Source of the DNA: an uncultured Pseudanabaenaceae cyanobacterium
GTDB lineage: Bacteria > Cyanobacteriota > Cyanobacteriia > PCC-9006 > JAAUQQ01
Reading direction: 5' to 3'
Length of the DNA stretch: 16,226 nt
NCBI GenBank assembly: GCA_938015405.1
Contig: CALLPZ010000581.1
Location: 1 to 16,226 of the forward strand
In this document: positions 1-8,150 of the stretch, piece after piece
Layout of the letters: each line of letters begins with the position of its first letter
How positions within the stretch are numbered: the first letter of the stretch is position 1
The notes under the pieces: model-generated
The model's input: only the letters and a program-made list of their open reading frames with translations
Database searches by the model: none
What the model was told of the DNA's origin: nothing
Position numbers and translations under genes: made by a program

Positions 1-1
1 G

Positions 2-754
2 ATGACCCTGGTGGCGGCGCTGTGGGTGCTGAAGTTTAAAGAAGATTTGCTCTCGACGAAGCTGCCGGATCTAGAGGAAACGCTCTGGTGCTGGCGCGAT
101 ATTTTGACGGTGGGCTTGCCTGCGGCGGCGAGCAGTATGATCTCGCCGATTTCTATCGGAGTGATTACGAGCTTTTTGGCAGTGCATGGTGCGGCAGCAG
201 TCGCGGCCTTTGGGGTCGCTTCGCGGATTGAAGCCTTTGCCATGATTGCCTTGGGGGCCTTGTCGGCGAGTATTGGTCCTTTTGTGGGACAGAACTGGGG
301 GGCCAAGCGTTACGGCCGGGTGACGAAGGCGTTGAACCAGAGCTATACGTTTTGCCTCGGTTGGGGCTTGCTGGTGGCTGGATTGCTTGGGCTCGCAGCT
401 CCTATGTTGGTGCAACTGTTTAATCGTGACCCGGTGGTTGTGGATTTGGCGGTGCGGTATTTGTGGGTGGTGCCAGTCAGCTACGCGGGGGCGGGGCTTC
501 TTTCGGTGGCGAGTTCGGCATTTAATGCCTTGGGTCGTCCTGTGCCCTCTGTGGTGATGACGGTGGTGCGGATGTTTGTGTTGTATATACCGCTGGCTTA
601 TTTAGGCAGTCGTTGGTTTGGACCCATGGGGATTTTTGTAGGGGCGGCGATCGCCAATACCCTGGTCGGCCTTATCGCTTTCTTCTACAGCCGTCGCCAA
701 TGCTGTGGCCAATCTGCTGAAGCAGCAGCTACAGCTGCTGTGGGGTCGATCTAA
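2..754 (+). CDS. MATE family efflux transporter, C-terminal half (5' end outside window)
   Basis: Inner-membrane antiporter of the multidrug and toxic compound extrusion family, which exports cationic drugs or metabolites using a Na+ or H+ gradient. The 250 visible residues are mostly hydrophobic segments separated by short loops, matching about six transmembrane helices, i.e. the second of the two six-helix halves of a roughly 450-residue MATE protein. Family-like stretches include the loop reading GLPAAASSM near residue 38, ASRIEAFAMIALGALSASIGPFVGQNWGA around residues 73-101, and the late segment with SSAFNALGRP. The ATG at position 2 is probably an internal Met, because the MATE N-terminal half is missing and the frame is open to the window edge. 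A HIP1 site lies inside the gene (647-654). The substrate cannot be predicted. The family call is secure; the true start is not visible. Confidence 0.9.
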   Translation: MTLVAALWVLKFKEDLLSTKLPDLEETLWCWRDILTVGLPAAASSMISPISIGVITSFLAVHGAAAVAAFGVASRIEAFAMIALGALSASIGPFVGQNWGAKRYGRVTKALNQSYTFCLGWGLLVAGLLGLAAPMLVQLFNRDPVVVDLAVRYLWVVPVSYAGAGLLSVASSAFNALGRPVPSVVMTVVRMFVLYIPLAYLGSRWFGPMGIFVGAAIANTLVGLIAFFYSRRQCCGQSAEAAATAAVGSI

Positions 755-876
755 GTTCCCGTTTGGTTAATTGGACGAGTTCGCAAGTTTGACTCGATGG
801 GATGCTGTCATGCTGTTGTCGGAGGGGTTGTGCTGCGGAGGCGATCGCTCCTTCACTTGACCCTATTGTTTACACC

Positions 877-1338
877 ATGCCATCCCTCTCAAATTGCGAA
901 TTTGTGCCTTATCTCAGCATTAAGGATGCTGGCAAAGCTGTGGAATTTTATTCCCAGATGTTTAGTGTTGATCCACATCTGCTGCTCAACATGCCAGATG
1001 GACGGGTGATGCATTGTGAATTTCGTATTGGTTATGCCAGGTTCTTTGTCAGCGAAGAATTGCCTGAGCATGGAGGTACGCCAAGCCCCCAAAGTTTAGG
1101 GGCGACCAGCGTGGCGATTCACCTGTATGTGGATGACTGTGACGAGATGGTTGAGGCCATGGCCAGTAGAGGCTCAACGGTTTTGATGGAGCCTACGGAT
1201 GTGTTTTGGGGGGAGCGATTTGCACGAGTGCGTGATCCGTTTGGCCATGAATGGGGCATTACAACTCAATTGCGTGAAATGACTCCTGATGAAATTCAGA
1301 CTGCGGCTGCACGAATGTTTGCTGAAATGTCTGAGTAG
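877..1338 (+). CDS. VOC superfamily protein, PhnB/glyoxalase-like
   Basis: A 153-residue protein of the vicinal oxygen chelate fold, closest in pattern to the PhnB-like proteins. Visible landmarks are the opening strand and helix (VPYLSIKDAGKAVEFYSQMF), a central IHLYVDDCDEMVEAM segment and the ending FWGERFARVRDPFGHEWGI, followed by a C-terminal helix with MTPDEIQ as in PhnB relatives. VOC proteins bind a metal and act on small molecules (glyoxalase, dioxygenase or resistance types); the substrate cannot be told here. The frame is open up to an ATG at 802, but the 25 extra residues are Cys/Arg-rich, fit no family N-terminus and overlie a HIP1 site, so the ATG at 877, directly before the first strand, is chosen. 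No strong ribosome binding site precedes it. It lies 122 bp after the MATE gene on the same strand and could be cotranscribed or independent. Confidence 0.85.
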   Translation: MPSLSNCEFVPYLSIKDAGKAVEFYSQMFSVDPHLLLNMPDGRVMHCEFRIGYARFFVSEELPEHGGTPSPQSLGATSVAIHLYVDDCDEMVEAMASRGSTVLMEPTDVFWGERFARVRDPFGHEWGITTQLREMTPDEIQTAAARMFAEMSE

Positions 1339-1364
1339 TGGGTTGATGTTGCATCACAGCTCTC

Positions 1365-1440
1365 CTGGGTAAAAGCTCATCGTGCTGACTGACCCAAGCT
1401 CCTTGTCGCTGACGATTTTGATGAGCTGGAATTTACCCAG
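1365..1440. repeat. Long imperfect inverted repeat after the VOC gene
   Basis: Left arm 1365-1381 (CTGGGTAAAAGCTCATC) pairs with right arm 1420-1440. CTGGGTAAA pairs with TTTACCCAG and AGCTCATC with GATGAGCT, all 17 left-arm bases matched, interrupted by a 4-nt bulge (1428-1431) on the right side; the loop is 38 nt. It starts 27 bp after the VOC stop codon, so it could end that transcript, but no T-run follows. A decayed mobile element or a structured RNA are alternatives. Confidence 0.55.
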
Positions 1441-1539
1441 TTGTACGGTCTGGATAATTAAGGCTTAGATAAAGTTGTAATAGATTATCTGGGGATGAAA
1501 AATGAGTCTTGAGTCCGTTGTCATATAAATCATAGAGTT

Positions 1540-1605
1540 GAGTTCAGCGAATCTAGACTTCTTCTACAATGGAGATCTCGGTTTGGAGGAGATTTGGCTG
1601 AACTC
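1540..1605. repeat. Inverted repeat GAGTTCAGC / GCTGAACTC
   Basis: A perfect 9-bp inverted repeat (1540-1548 and 1597-1605) encloses 48 nt. Pairing can extend inward after one G/G mismatch (AA with TT, then TC with GA across a bulge). It stands about 385 bp before the GGDEF-EAL start. It may be a leader structure or the ends of a small decayed element; nothing decides between these. Confidence 0.4.
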
Positions 1606-1988
1606 TTATCTGGCAAGGCCTTTGGAGTCTTGAAAGAACGTCTGAGAATATTGGGCTGACTCCTCAGAAAGCATGGAATGAAAGAGCATTCTGCTGTACT
1701 TCCATACAGATCTAGCAGTATTCTTACGATTAATCCACTTCTAGATAGAGCAGGAAACGAGCGCTAAAGAATAGCAGGCTTTATGGATGCTTGTGGTTCG
1801 CTTTGGTTGCTCCCCAAATATGCTTCAGGCCTTAAGTATTTGTCGTTAGTCATGAGACTCAGCTTAATATGAACTTACAACTACTGATACTGTGATTCCG
1901 CTAAAGTACGCATTCCGATTGGGATTCCAGTCCTTACTATGGATCTAGCTTGGAAGATATTTAGATGCTGGAAAGATAGAAACGTGTC

Positions 1989-4628
1989 ATGAAATGTGAG
2001 ATTCAATCGGCTCCAATACTCGGCTTCGAAGAGGTTTCTGTCTCAGAAAAAAATCTACGGGGTCTTGGAAAGGGGATTGAATTTTACAGCAGAATTATCC
2101 AGACCCTACCCGACCTGATCTGGCTAAAAGATATTGATGGTGTGTATCTTGCCTGTAATCATCGGTTCGAAGCATTTGTTGGAGCTTCTGAACCAGAAAT
2201 CCTGGGTCGGACGGACTACGACTTTGTCAGTGCTCGGTTCGCAGATGTATTGCGAGAGCGCGATCAGGAAGCCATACTGCGAGGCTCCCCTTCCATCAGC
2301 GAAGAATGGGCAACCTTTGCCAGTGATGGGCACCGCGAGCGTCTAGAAATTAGTCGGATGCCCATGTATGGCGATAACGGGGAGCTGATTGGCGTACTCG
2401 GTATTGGCCATAATGTTACGACTCGTAGGGAGTCGGAGGAAAAACTCCAGAAAAGTGAGGAACGATTTTCCCTGGCGATGCGCGGGGCAAATGATGGACT
2501 TTGGGACTGGAATCTAGAAACTAACCAAGTTTATTACTCTCCACGCTGGAAAAGCATGTTGGGGTACGAGAGTGATGAACTGGATGATGATTTAGGCACT
2601 TGGCAAAGCCTAGTGCATCCAGAGGATAAAGACATCGTCTTGGAGATGGTCCAAAACTGCTTAATGGGAACCGTCGATTCCTTTGATGTTGAAATGCGGA
2701 TGCAACATAAGTCCGGGCATGAGATTTTCGTGCGATCTCGTGCATTTCTAGTGCATCGTGAATCGGATCGAAAAGCAATCCGTCTCGTGGGGACCCACGT
2801 TGATATTACGGCTCGAAAGAAGGCAGAAGAATTTGATGAAAAGAATGCTGAAATTTTGAAAATGATTGCCACAGGGGAGCCTGCATCCCAAATCTATCCC
2901 GAAATTGCGTTGATGTATGAAGGACGCCATCCCGGACTGCGATGCTCAATGCTTGAACTGGAAAATGGCCGACTCATGCATGGTGGAGCACCCAGCCTAC
3001 CTAAGGAATATTGTGATGCTGTCCATGGCCTAAAAAATGGCCCCGATGTCGGTTCCTGTGGCACTTCAACTTATACGGGAAAGCGTGTTCTGGTTGAGAA
3101 TATTGAGACAGATCCCAAATGGGAAAAAATTAAACATGTTGCGCTTCCCCACGGTATGCGTTGCTGTTGGTCTGAGCCCATTAAAGATTCTTCAGGGATG
3201 GTGCTAGGTGCATTTGGGATGTACTACGACTACCCCGCATTGCCGAATGAAGAAGAGTCCAACGATCTTAAGTCTGCGGCAAGGCTCGCTGGGATTGTTA
3301 TGGAGCGGGACCATGCTCAGAAGCGTATACGAGAGTTAGCGTATATCGACGATTTAACCGGAATTGCCAATCGTGCCAATTTCTACCAGAGTCTTGAATC
3401 ATCTATCAAATGTGCTGATCAAAATCAATCTCGTTTAAGTCTGCTCTATATTGACCTAGATAATTTTAAGAGCGTGAATGACAGCCTGGGGCATGATGCG
3501 GGTGATTTACTGCTTCAGGAAATTGCAAAACGGCTGCAGGAGATTGCTTGTGAAACTGACTTTGTTGCACGGCTGAGTGGCGATGAATTTTGTATTCTGG
3601 TGAATCATATAGGCTCTGAGGATGCCACTGCCGATCTGGCTCAACGTTGCCTTGATGTGATTGCTAAACCCATCGAACTGTCGGCAAGGAAATTTACGCC
3701 AGCTTGCAGCATTGGGATTGCACATTATCCAGATGATGGACGAGATCTCGCGACACTGATTAAAGCAGCTGATACTTCACTTTATGCTGCGAAGGAATGT
3801 GGGAAAAATCAATATACGTTCTATAGGCCTGAACTGAGCCATGCCGCAGAGTATCAGTTTCGTGTGGAGCAAAGTTTAAGAGAAGCGGTTGAGAAACAGC
3901 AGTTATATCTGGTGTATCAGCCTCAAATTCAGATGCAAACCGGCAATATCATAGGCGTTGAGGCATTATCGCGCTGGCACCATCCACGATTAGGCCAGGT
4001 TTCGCCGACGGAATTCATTGCCACAGCCGAAAGAATCGGCATGATTAAACCCCTCACTGAATGGGTTTTGACGACAGCTTGTAATCAGGCTGTTGCTTGG
4101 AAAAAGGAGGGTCTTCCTGCAATTCGTATGGCCGTGAATATTTCTCCGACTTATTTTCTAGATAAGGACTTTGTGTCGCTAATTGAGCGGATACTGGATG
4201 AAACAGGTATGGTTCCATCGGAGTTGGAGCTGGAAGTGACTGAAAGTGTCGTGCAGACGGACCCAGAGAACCTATCAATTTTTCGAGATCTGAAGAATTT
4301 GGGTGTGTTACTCGCGATCGATGATTTTGGGACGGGTTATTCCTCCTTTGCCTCTCTTAAGCATCTTGCGGTTGATAGCTTAAAGATTGACAAGTATTTC
4401 GTTGACGACATGCTCGTGGATAGAAAAACGGAAATTTTGATTGGCTCTATGATAGAAATGTGCCGTAATCTAGAGCATGAAATTGTTGTTGAAGGTGTTG
4501 AAACTGAAGCACAATATGACGCGCTCGATCGATTGGGGTGTGAGATTGTACAGGGGTTTCTGTTTAGTAGGCCTGTCAGTCCTAGTGATATATCTAAAGT
4601 GCTGATGAAGCAGGCCGGCGAACTTTAG
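1989..4628 (+). CDS. PAS-PAS-GAF-GGDEF-EAL cyclic-di-GMP signalling protein
   Basis: An 879-residue soluble protein that should make and/or break c-di-GMP in response to sensed signals. Domain order: PAS about 29-150, PAS about 157-280, GAF about 285-440 (with GSCGTSTYTG and CCWSEPI), GGDEF about 448-615, EAL about 625-875. The cyclase signature is SGDEF (530-534), a variant still compatible with activity. The position of the inhibitory-site arginine is Cys (CETD, 521-524), so product inhibition at the I-site is probably lost. The EAL domain keeps all expected catalytic residues: E658 in VEAL, N717, E749 in ELEVTES, D778-D779 in DDFGTG, K799, E835 and Q855. It is therefore probably an active phosphodiesterase, possibly bifunctional. 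No transmembrane segment is seen. The ATG at 1989 is preceded by a weak GGAAAG about 12 bases upstream. The gene is AT-richer than its neighbours and has no HIP1 site. Confidence 0.95.
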   Translation: MKCEIQSAPILGFEEVSVSEKNLRGLGKGIEFYSRIIQTLPDLIWLKDIDGVYLACNHRFEAFVGASEPEILGRTDYDFVSARFADVLRERDQEAILRGSPSISEEWATFASDGHRERLEISRMPMYGDNGELIGVLGIGHNVTTRRESEEKLQKSEERFSLAMRGANDGLWDWNLETNQVYYSPRWKSMLGYESDELDDDLGTWQSLVHPEDKDIVLEMVQNCLMGTVDSFDVEMRMQHKSGHEIFVRSRAFLVHRESDRKAIRLVGTHVDITARKKAEEFDEKNAEILKMIATGEPASQIYPEIALMYEGRHPGLRCSMLELENGRLMHGGAPSLPKEYCDAVHGLKNGPDVGSCGTSTYTGKRVLVENIETDPKWEKIKHVALPHGMRCCWSEPIKDSSGMVLGAFGMYYDYPALPNEEESNDLKSAARLAGIVMERDHAQKRIRELAYIDDLTGIANRANFYQSLESSIKCADQNQSRLSLLYIDLDNFKSVNDSLGHDAGDLLLQEIAKRLQEIACETDFVARLSGDEFCILVNHIGSEDATADLAQRCLDVIAKPIELSARKFTPACSIGIAHYPDDGRDLATLIKAADTSLYAAKECGKNQYTFYRPELSHAAEYQFRVEQSLREAVEKQQLYLVYQPQIQMQTGNIIGVEALSRWHHPRLGQVSPTEFIATAERIGMIKPLTEWVLTTACNQAVAWKKEGLPAIRMAVNISPTYFLDKDFVSLIERILDETGMVPSELELEVTESVVQTDPENLSIFRDLKNLGVLLAIDDFGTGYSSFASLKHLAVDSLKIDKYFVDDMLVDRKTEILIGSMIEMCRNLEHEIVVEGVETEAQYDALDRLGCEIVQGFLFSRPVSPSDISKVLMKQAGEL

Positions 4629-4636
4629 TTGATAAA

Positions 4637-4685
4637 TAAAAATAAGTTTTAGAGCCGTAGAAAAGACTTGGATAGCCTATTTTTA
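4637..4685. terminator. Possible weak terminator between convergent genes
   Basis: The 92-bp spacer between the convergent GGDEF-EAL and kinase genes holds an inverted repeat, TAAAAATA (4637-4644) and TATTTTTA (4678-4685), with a 33-nt loop. The stem is only A-T pairs, so it would be unstable. It is listed because a terminator is expected here and nothing better is visible. Confidence 0.25.
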
Positions 4686-4720
4686 CATCGCTTAGCACTG
4701 CTATTATTATTGCTATTTGT

Positions 4721-6109
4721 CTATGCATGGGTGATTTGTTGGCGCACAAAATCTTGCACTTCGCGAATCACAATTTGCTGCTCTTTCGCTGATAAGAAGA
4801 ATCCCGCATGGTGAGAGCGGCTATTAAAGACAAAGACTAAATCTGTCAGCAATGTGCCAAACAGAGGGAGTCGCAACATCCAACGCCGAATGCCCTGTAA
4901 AGACTGGGGCTTTTCCTTCGCAGTTCTGTGGCGCTTCAGACGGAAACTATCGGCTGTAATGTCCAACTGCACCTTTTGTTCTGCGCAATACACTAGCCCG
5001 ACTAGGGTCATCCAGCCCAGGCCCATGGCCGTCAAACTTAGCCCTAACTTCCAATTGCCGCCGTAGCGTAGCAAGTAAGGATTCAGTAGAAAAATGGTCA
5101 CTAGCAGCGTTGTTAAGAAGCAGTAGCTTAGGGCGACTAATCCTTGAACCCGAATGCGGATGTCGCTCAAGCCGGCCTTGGCGATCGCCAAACTCAATTG
5201 CTGTGAACTCCGCTCCAATCGGATACGGCGATGCTGGATAAGCTTGCGATCTCCCCGTTGCTGAGGTAAGGCTGCCTGATCAACCAGGCTCACCAACGCA
5301 TCCTGAGCTGCCCCAAAGCGAGAGTCCGTATCCGGCGCAATCAAACAATCCAGCCAATCGCCAAAGAAATCGCTGACCTCGTTGCCCATCCGAGCGGCTT
5401 GACTGCGAAAATCCAACCGAAAGTTCTTCTCCGGCAAATGGGCCGGATCATCCCGCGTCAGCAAGAACAACAGCGTTGCCCCCAGTCCATAGAGGTCGGT
5501 GGTTAAATCTGCTTGGCCACGAAATTGCTCCGGGGCCATATAGCCGAAGGTCCCTACCACGGTGCTCCCGCCGGTTACTGTGTGGCGATAGGTATCCTGC
5601 ACCGAGCCGAAATCTACGAGGGAAAGCTGCTTGCTGCCATCAGGCATGCTCTTGTAGAGCAGGTTCTGGGGTTTGATATCCCGGTGGATAATCGGTGGCG
5701 TCAGAGATTGTAGATAAGACAGTACCTCGAGGACTTGCTGAGCAATTTGCTGGGCTTCAGCTTCATCCGGTCGCCAGCCCTGCTCGATCAGGCTATCGAG
5801 GGAGCGCCCCGGTACCAGTTGCTGGACCAAGTAAAATGCGCGATTATCTTCGCTGTCGATTTGGAAGGAATCCAAATATTTGGGAATGGCTGGGTGATCT
5901 AAACTTTTGAGGGTTTGTGCCTCCCGTTCTAGCAAGTCCAGCACCTTCCAATCCTGCATTTGCCGCAGGCTTACGACTTTGACGGCGACCCACTGCTTGG
6001 CCCAGGTATCCTCGGCACGGTAGGTGATGCCACTGCCGCCCCGGCCCAACACCTGGACGAGGCGATAACGGTCTTGGATGATGTCGTTTTTCTTATGTTG
6101 TACTTGCAT
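4721..6109 (-). CDS. Membrane-anchored Ser/Thr protein kinase with C-terminal domain
   Basis: A Hanks-type kinase of 462 residues. The catalytic domain (about 14-275) has every key element: glycine loop GRGGSG (22-27), ATP-binding Lys44, helix-C Glu63, HRDIKPQN (142-149), DFG (166-168) and APE (192-194). It is an RD kinase, so activation-loop phosphorylation is likely; the loop has several Thr and Ser (177-187). Two hydrophobic helices follow at about 322-344 and 354-375, then an 85-residue cytoplasmic tail rich in alternating hydrophobic residues that could be a small beta domain; I do not recognise it. The kinase domain should face the cytoplasm. It is a close paralogue of the ankyrin kinase just upstream on this strand, with a 74-bp gap, consistent with one operon. 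Start: ATG at 6109, with GGAAGGGA about 8 bases upstream on the minus strand. Substrates are unknown. Confidence 0.95.
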   Translation of the reverse strand: MQVQHKKNDIIQDRYRLVQVLGRGGSGITYRAEDTWAKQWVAVKVVSLRQMQDWKVLDLLEREAQTLKSLDHPAIPKYLDSFQIDSEDNRAFYLVQQLVPGRSLDSLIEQGWRPDEAEAQQIAQQVLEVLSYLQSLTPPIIHRDIKPQNLLYKSMPDGSKQLSLVDFGSVQDTYRHTVTGGSTVVGTFGYMAPEQFRGQADLTTDLYGLGATLLFLLTRDDPAHLPEKNFRLDFRSQAARMGNEVSDFFGDWLDCLIAPDTDSRFGAAQDALVSLVDQAALPQQRGDRKLIQHRRIRLERSSQQLSLAIAKAGLSDIRIRVQGLVALSYCFLTTLLVTIFLLNPYLLRYGGNWKLGLSLTAMGLGWMTLVGLVYCAEQKVQLDITADSFRLKRHRTAKEKPQSLQGIRRWMLRLPLFGTLLTDLVFVFNSRSHHAGFFLSAKEQQIVIREVQDFVRQQITHA

Positions 6110-6153
6110 TGATTTGGAAGGGATGACTGTCTTGTTTTAATTGGGATTGCTGG

Positions 6154-6176
6154 AGGACTGTTACATCGTTAGTCCT
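6154..6176. repeat. Small hairpin between the two kinase genes
   Basis: AGGACT (6154-6159) and AGTCCT (6171-6176) form a 6-bp stem with an 11-nt loop, 8 bases after the ankyrin kinase stop codon. No T-run follows on the minus strand, so it is more likely an intercistronic stem, affecting mRNA stability or relative expression, than a full terminator. Confidence 0.35.
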
Positions 6177-6183
6177 GATACCC

Positions 6184-8091
6184 TCATCGATTCCACTCCT
6201 TCATGCGTTGTTCTCGATCCCATTTTTCCTTCCATTCCCGCTGCTCTAGCTTGCGCCGGGCTTCGCCCTCTTTCATTTCTACAAGTAGACGCTGTCGTTC
6301 TTGTTCAAAGCGTAAGCTACGCTCCTGCTTTTGAATGAGGCGGGAGAGCTGGGTAAAGGCTGGGTCGCTGGGTTGTTTGCCTTTGCTGACGATGGCTTTG
6401 ATGCTGTTGACATGGTTGATGTTGATTTCAGCCCCCATATTGAGCAGCACTACACCGAGCTCCCAGTGCTTTTTCCGGATGGCTTGGTAGCTGAGCTGGC
6501 TGCCTTCTCCTTTGTAGGTGAAGCGGGCACCGCCCCATTGGAGGAGCTTGACGGCACGGACATCGTTTTGGGCGGCGGCGATCGCAATCAGCGATGGGTT
6601 TTCTGGAACGGTTTTAGGAATCTTTTCGGTTTTCTCAAAATATTGATGGATTACGGGATGCCACCCTTTCTCCACAGCGGTTTGGAGAATACTCTTGCCC
6701 TCTCGATTGAGCTGAGTGACTTTAGCACCAGCCTTGATCAGCAAGAGGGCATTATCAGCAGTGGCGGCAATGTGGAGTGGGGCATTGCCTTTGCGATCTC
6801 GCACATCGAGTTCGCTGGGGTTGTCCAGGAGTCGTTCCAGTAATTTGGCATTGTCTTGCTTGGCTGCCACATGGAGCGCTGTATCTCCATCTCGGTCGGG
6901 CAGGCTGGGGCTGACCCCCCGGTCAATGAGCTTGGCAATGCTGGCTTCATCCCCTTGGCGGATGGCAAAGATTAGTAAGGTTTGACCTTGGTCAATGGCG
7001 AGGGAAATATCGCCGCCCCGGCTGAGGTATTCCGCGACGGGGATGTCTCCAGCGGCGATCGCGGCCTGGAGCTCCTGCCCCGACCCCAAATGTTTCAACA
7101 CGCTGTACTTGTATTGGTTAATCACCACCAAGGCCACGAGACCTAGAATCGACAGCCCTCCTAGAATTCTTAGGGCAGGCTTGAGCAGTCCCTGGTCCTT
7201 CGTTGCTTCCTCTTGCAAACGTTGTAATGTTGTTAGGGCAACATTGGCACTGCTAAAGCGGTGGCGAAGACTGGGCTCGATCAGTTGACCCAGCCAATCT
7301 GCAAAGCCGTCGCTGAGCAACACTTTGCTACGGAAGTCCACCTTGAGCTGTTGTGCAGGCAGGTCTGCGGGTGAGCGTCGCGTCAAGAGGTACAGCAGCG
7401 TTGTGCCCAAACTGTATAAGTCTGTTGCAGTGCAGGCCTGGCCACGAAATTGCTCGGGAGCCATATACCCGAAGGTGCCGACCACTGTGCTGCCCCGCAT
7501 AAAGGTGTTGTGATAGGTGTGCCCCACGGCCCCAAAGTCCACGAGGAAAATCTTGCCGTCTTCTTGGCGAATGATATTGAGGGGCTTGATATCTCGATGG
7601 ATGATGGGCGGGTCGCAGCGCTGGAGGTAGCTCAGGATTTCCAGAAGCTGGGTGGCGACTCCCTGGGCCTCGGCTTCGGTGCAACGCCAGCCTCCTTCAA
7701 TCCAGGCCGTTAGCGTTTTGCCCTCTGCCAAGGTTTGGGCGAGGTAATAGCGACGGTCCTTATTGCTATCCACAACAAAGGAGTCGATGTAGCGAGGGAT
7801 GGCGGGGTGATCCAATTGCTTGAGCATGGCCACCTCCCGCTCAAATAGCTCAATCAGCTTCCAGCTCTGAGCGCCCTGGAGGGAAACTTCCTTGAGGGCC
7901 ACGATGACGCCATCTTTAATGCTCTGGGCGCGGTGGGTTGTACCACTGTTGCCCTCGCCCAGGATGCCCAAAATCCGGTAGCGCCCGTCAATGACTTCAC
8001 CTTTGCGGGATGGCACGGCCGGTGATGATGGCTTTGGGGGTTGGGCTTCCGCAGGTTGTTGGGCCGCAGCGGATTGGGGAGAACTCACCAT
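6184..8091 (-). CDS. Ser/Thr protein kinase with transmembrane helix, ankyrin repeats and coiled coil
   Basis: A 635-residue Hanks-type kinase. After a low-complexity Ala/Pro/Gln N-terminus (1-30) comes the catalytic domain (about 36-292): glycine loop GEGNSG (45-50), Lys67, helix-C Glu86, HRDIKPLN (165-172), DFG (185-187) and APE (211-213), all intact. One hydrophobic helix lies at about 306-325. Residues about 335-565 are ankyrin-like repeats; the clearest contain DGDTALHVAA (401-410) and KGNAPLHIAA (434-443), others are diverged (QGQTLLIFAI, LIAIAAAQND). The C-terminus (about 582-635) is strongly charged, rich in Glu, Lys, Arg and Trp, and looks like a single coiled coil. By its layout the kinase is cytoplasmic and the ankyrin part lies beyond one membrane helix; whether that part is periplasmic or the helix only associates with the membrane is unclear. 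It shares the activation segment GSTVVGTFGYMAPEQFRGQA with the downstream kinase. Start: ATG at 8091. Confidence 0.95.
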   Translation of the reverse strand: MVSSPQSAAAQQPAEAQPPKPSSPAVPSRKGEVIDGRYRILGILGEGNSGTTHRAQSIKDGVIVALKEVSLQGAQSWKLIELFEREVAMLKQLDHPAIPRYIDSFVVDSNKDRRYYLAQTLAEGKTLTAWIEGGWRCTEAEAQGVATQLLEILSYLQRCDPPIIHRDIKPLNIIRQEDGKIFLVDFGAVGHTYHNTFMRGSTVVGTFGYMAPEQFRGQACTATDLYSLGTTLLYLLTRRSPADLPAQQLKVDFRSKVLLSDGFADWLGQLIEPSLRHRFSSANVALTTLQRLQEEATKDQGLLKPALRILGGLSILGLVALVVINQYKYSVLKHLGSGQELQAAIAAGDIPVAEYLSRGGDISLAIDQGQTLLIFAIRQGDEASIAKLIDRGVSPSLPDRDGDTALHVAAKQDNAKLLERLLDNPSELDVRDRKGNAPLHIAATADNALLLIKAGAKVTQLNREGKSILQTAVEKGWHPVIHQYFEKTEKIPKTVPENPSLIAIAAAQNDVRAVKLLQWGGARFTYKGEGSQLSYQAIRKKHWELGVVLLNMGAEININHVNSIKAIVSKGKQPSDPAFTQLSRLIQKQERSLRFEQERQRLLVEMKEGEARRKLEQREWKEKWDREQRMKEWNR

Positions 8092-8150
8092 GGATATAGA
8101 GAAGCGTGATGGCAGCTTTGTAAGAGGCGGGGCTATCTAACCCCTAGAGC

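Larger units (their letters stand above)
1339..1988. other. 650-bp gene-free spacer, AT-richer, with two long inverted repeats
   Basis: No frame here carries a convincing protein: all six are broken by frequent stops, and no tRNA or known RNA fold is recognised. The stretch is visibly poorer in G+C than the flanks and lacks HIP1 sites, like the following GGDEF-EAL gene. It contains two separate inverted repeats (1365-1440 and 1540-1605, listed below). It must hold the promoter of the gene at 1989, but I cannot pick out a convincing -35/-10 pair. Confidence 0.6.

Noticed and set aside
802..876. Upstream start for the VOC protein
   Set aside because: Adds 25 residues with a Cys-Cys-Cys-Arg-Arg run that fits no VOC N-terminus; the ATG at 877 begins just before the first strand.
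1339..1988. Possible decayed gene or transposase in the long spacer
   Set aside because: Short open stretches such as LLSGKAFGVLKERL appear, but no family pattern continues across them in any frame.
6331..6843. 170-codon plus-strand open frame antisense to the ankyrin kinase
   Set aside because: Lies wholly within conserved ankyrin coding sequence and has no family pattern; a shadow frame.
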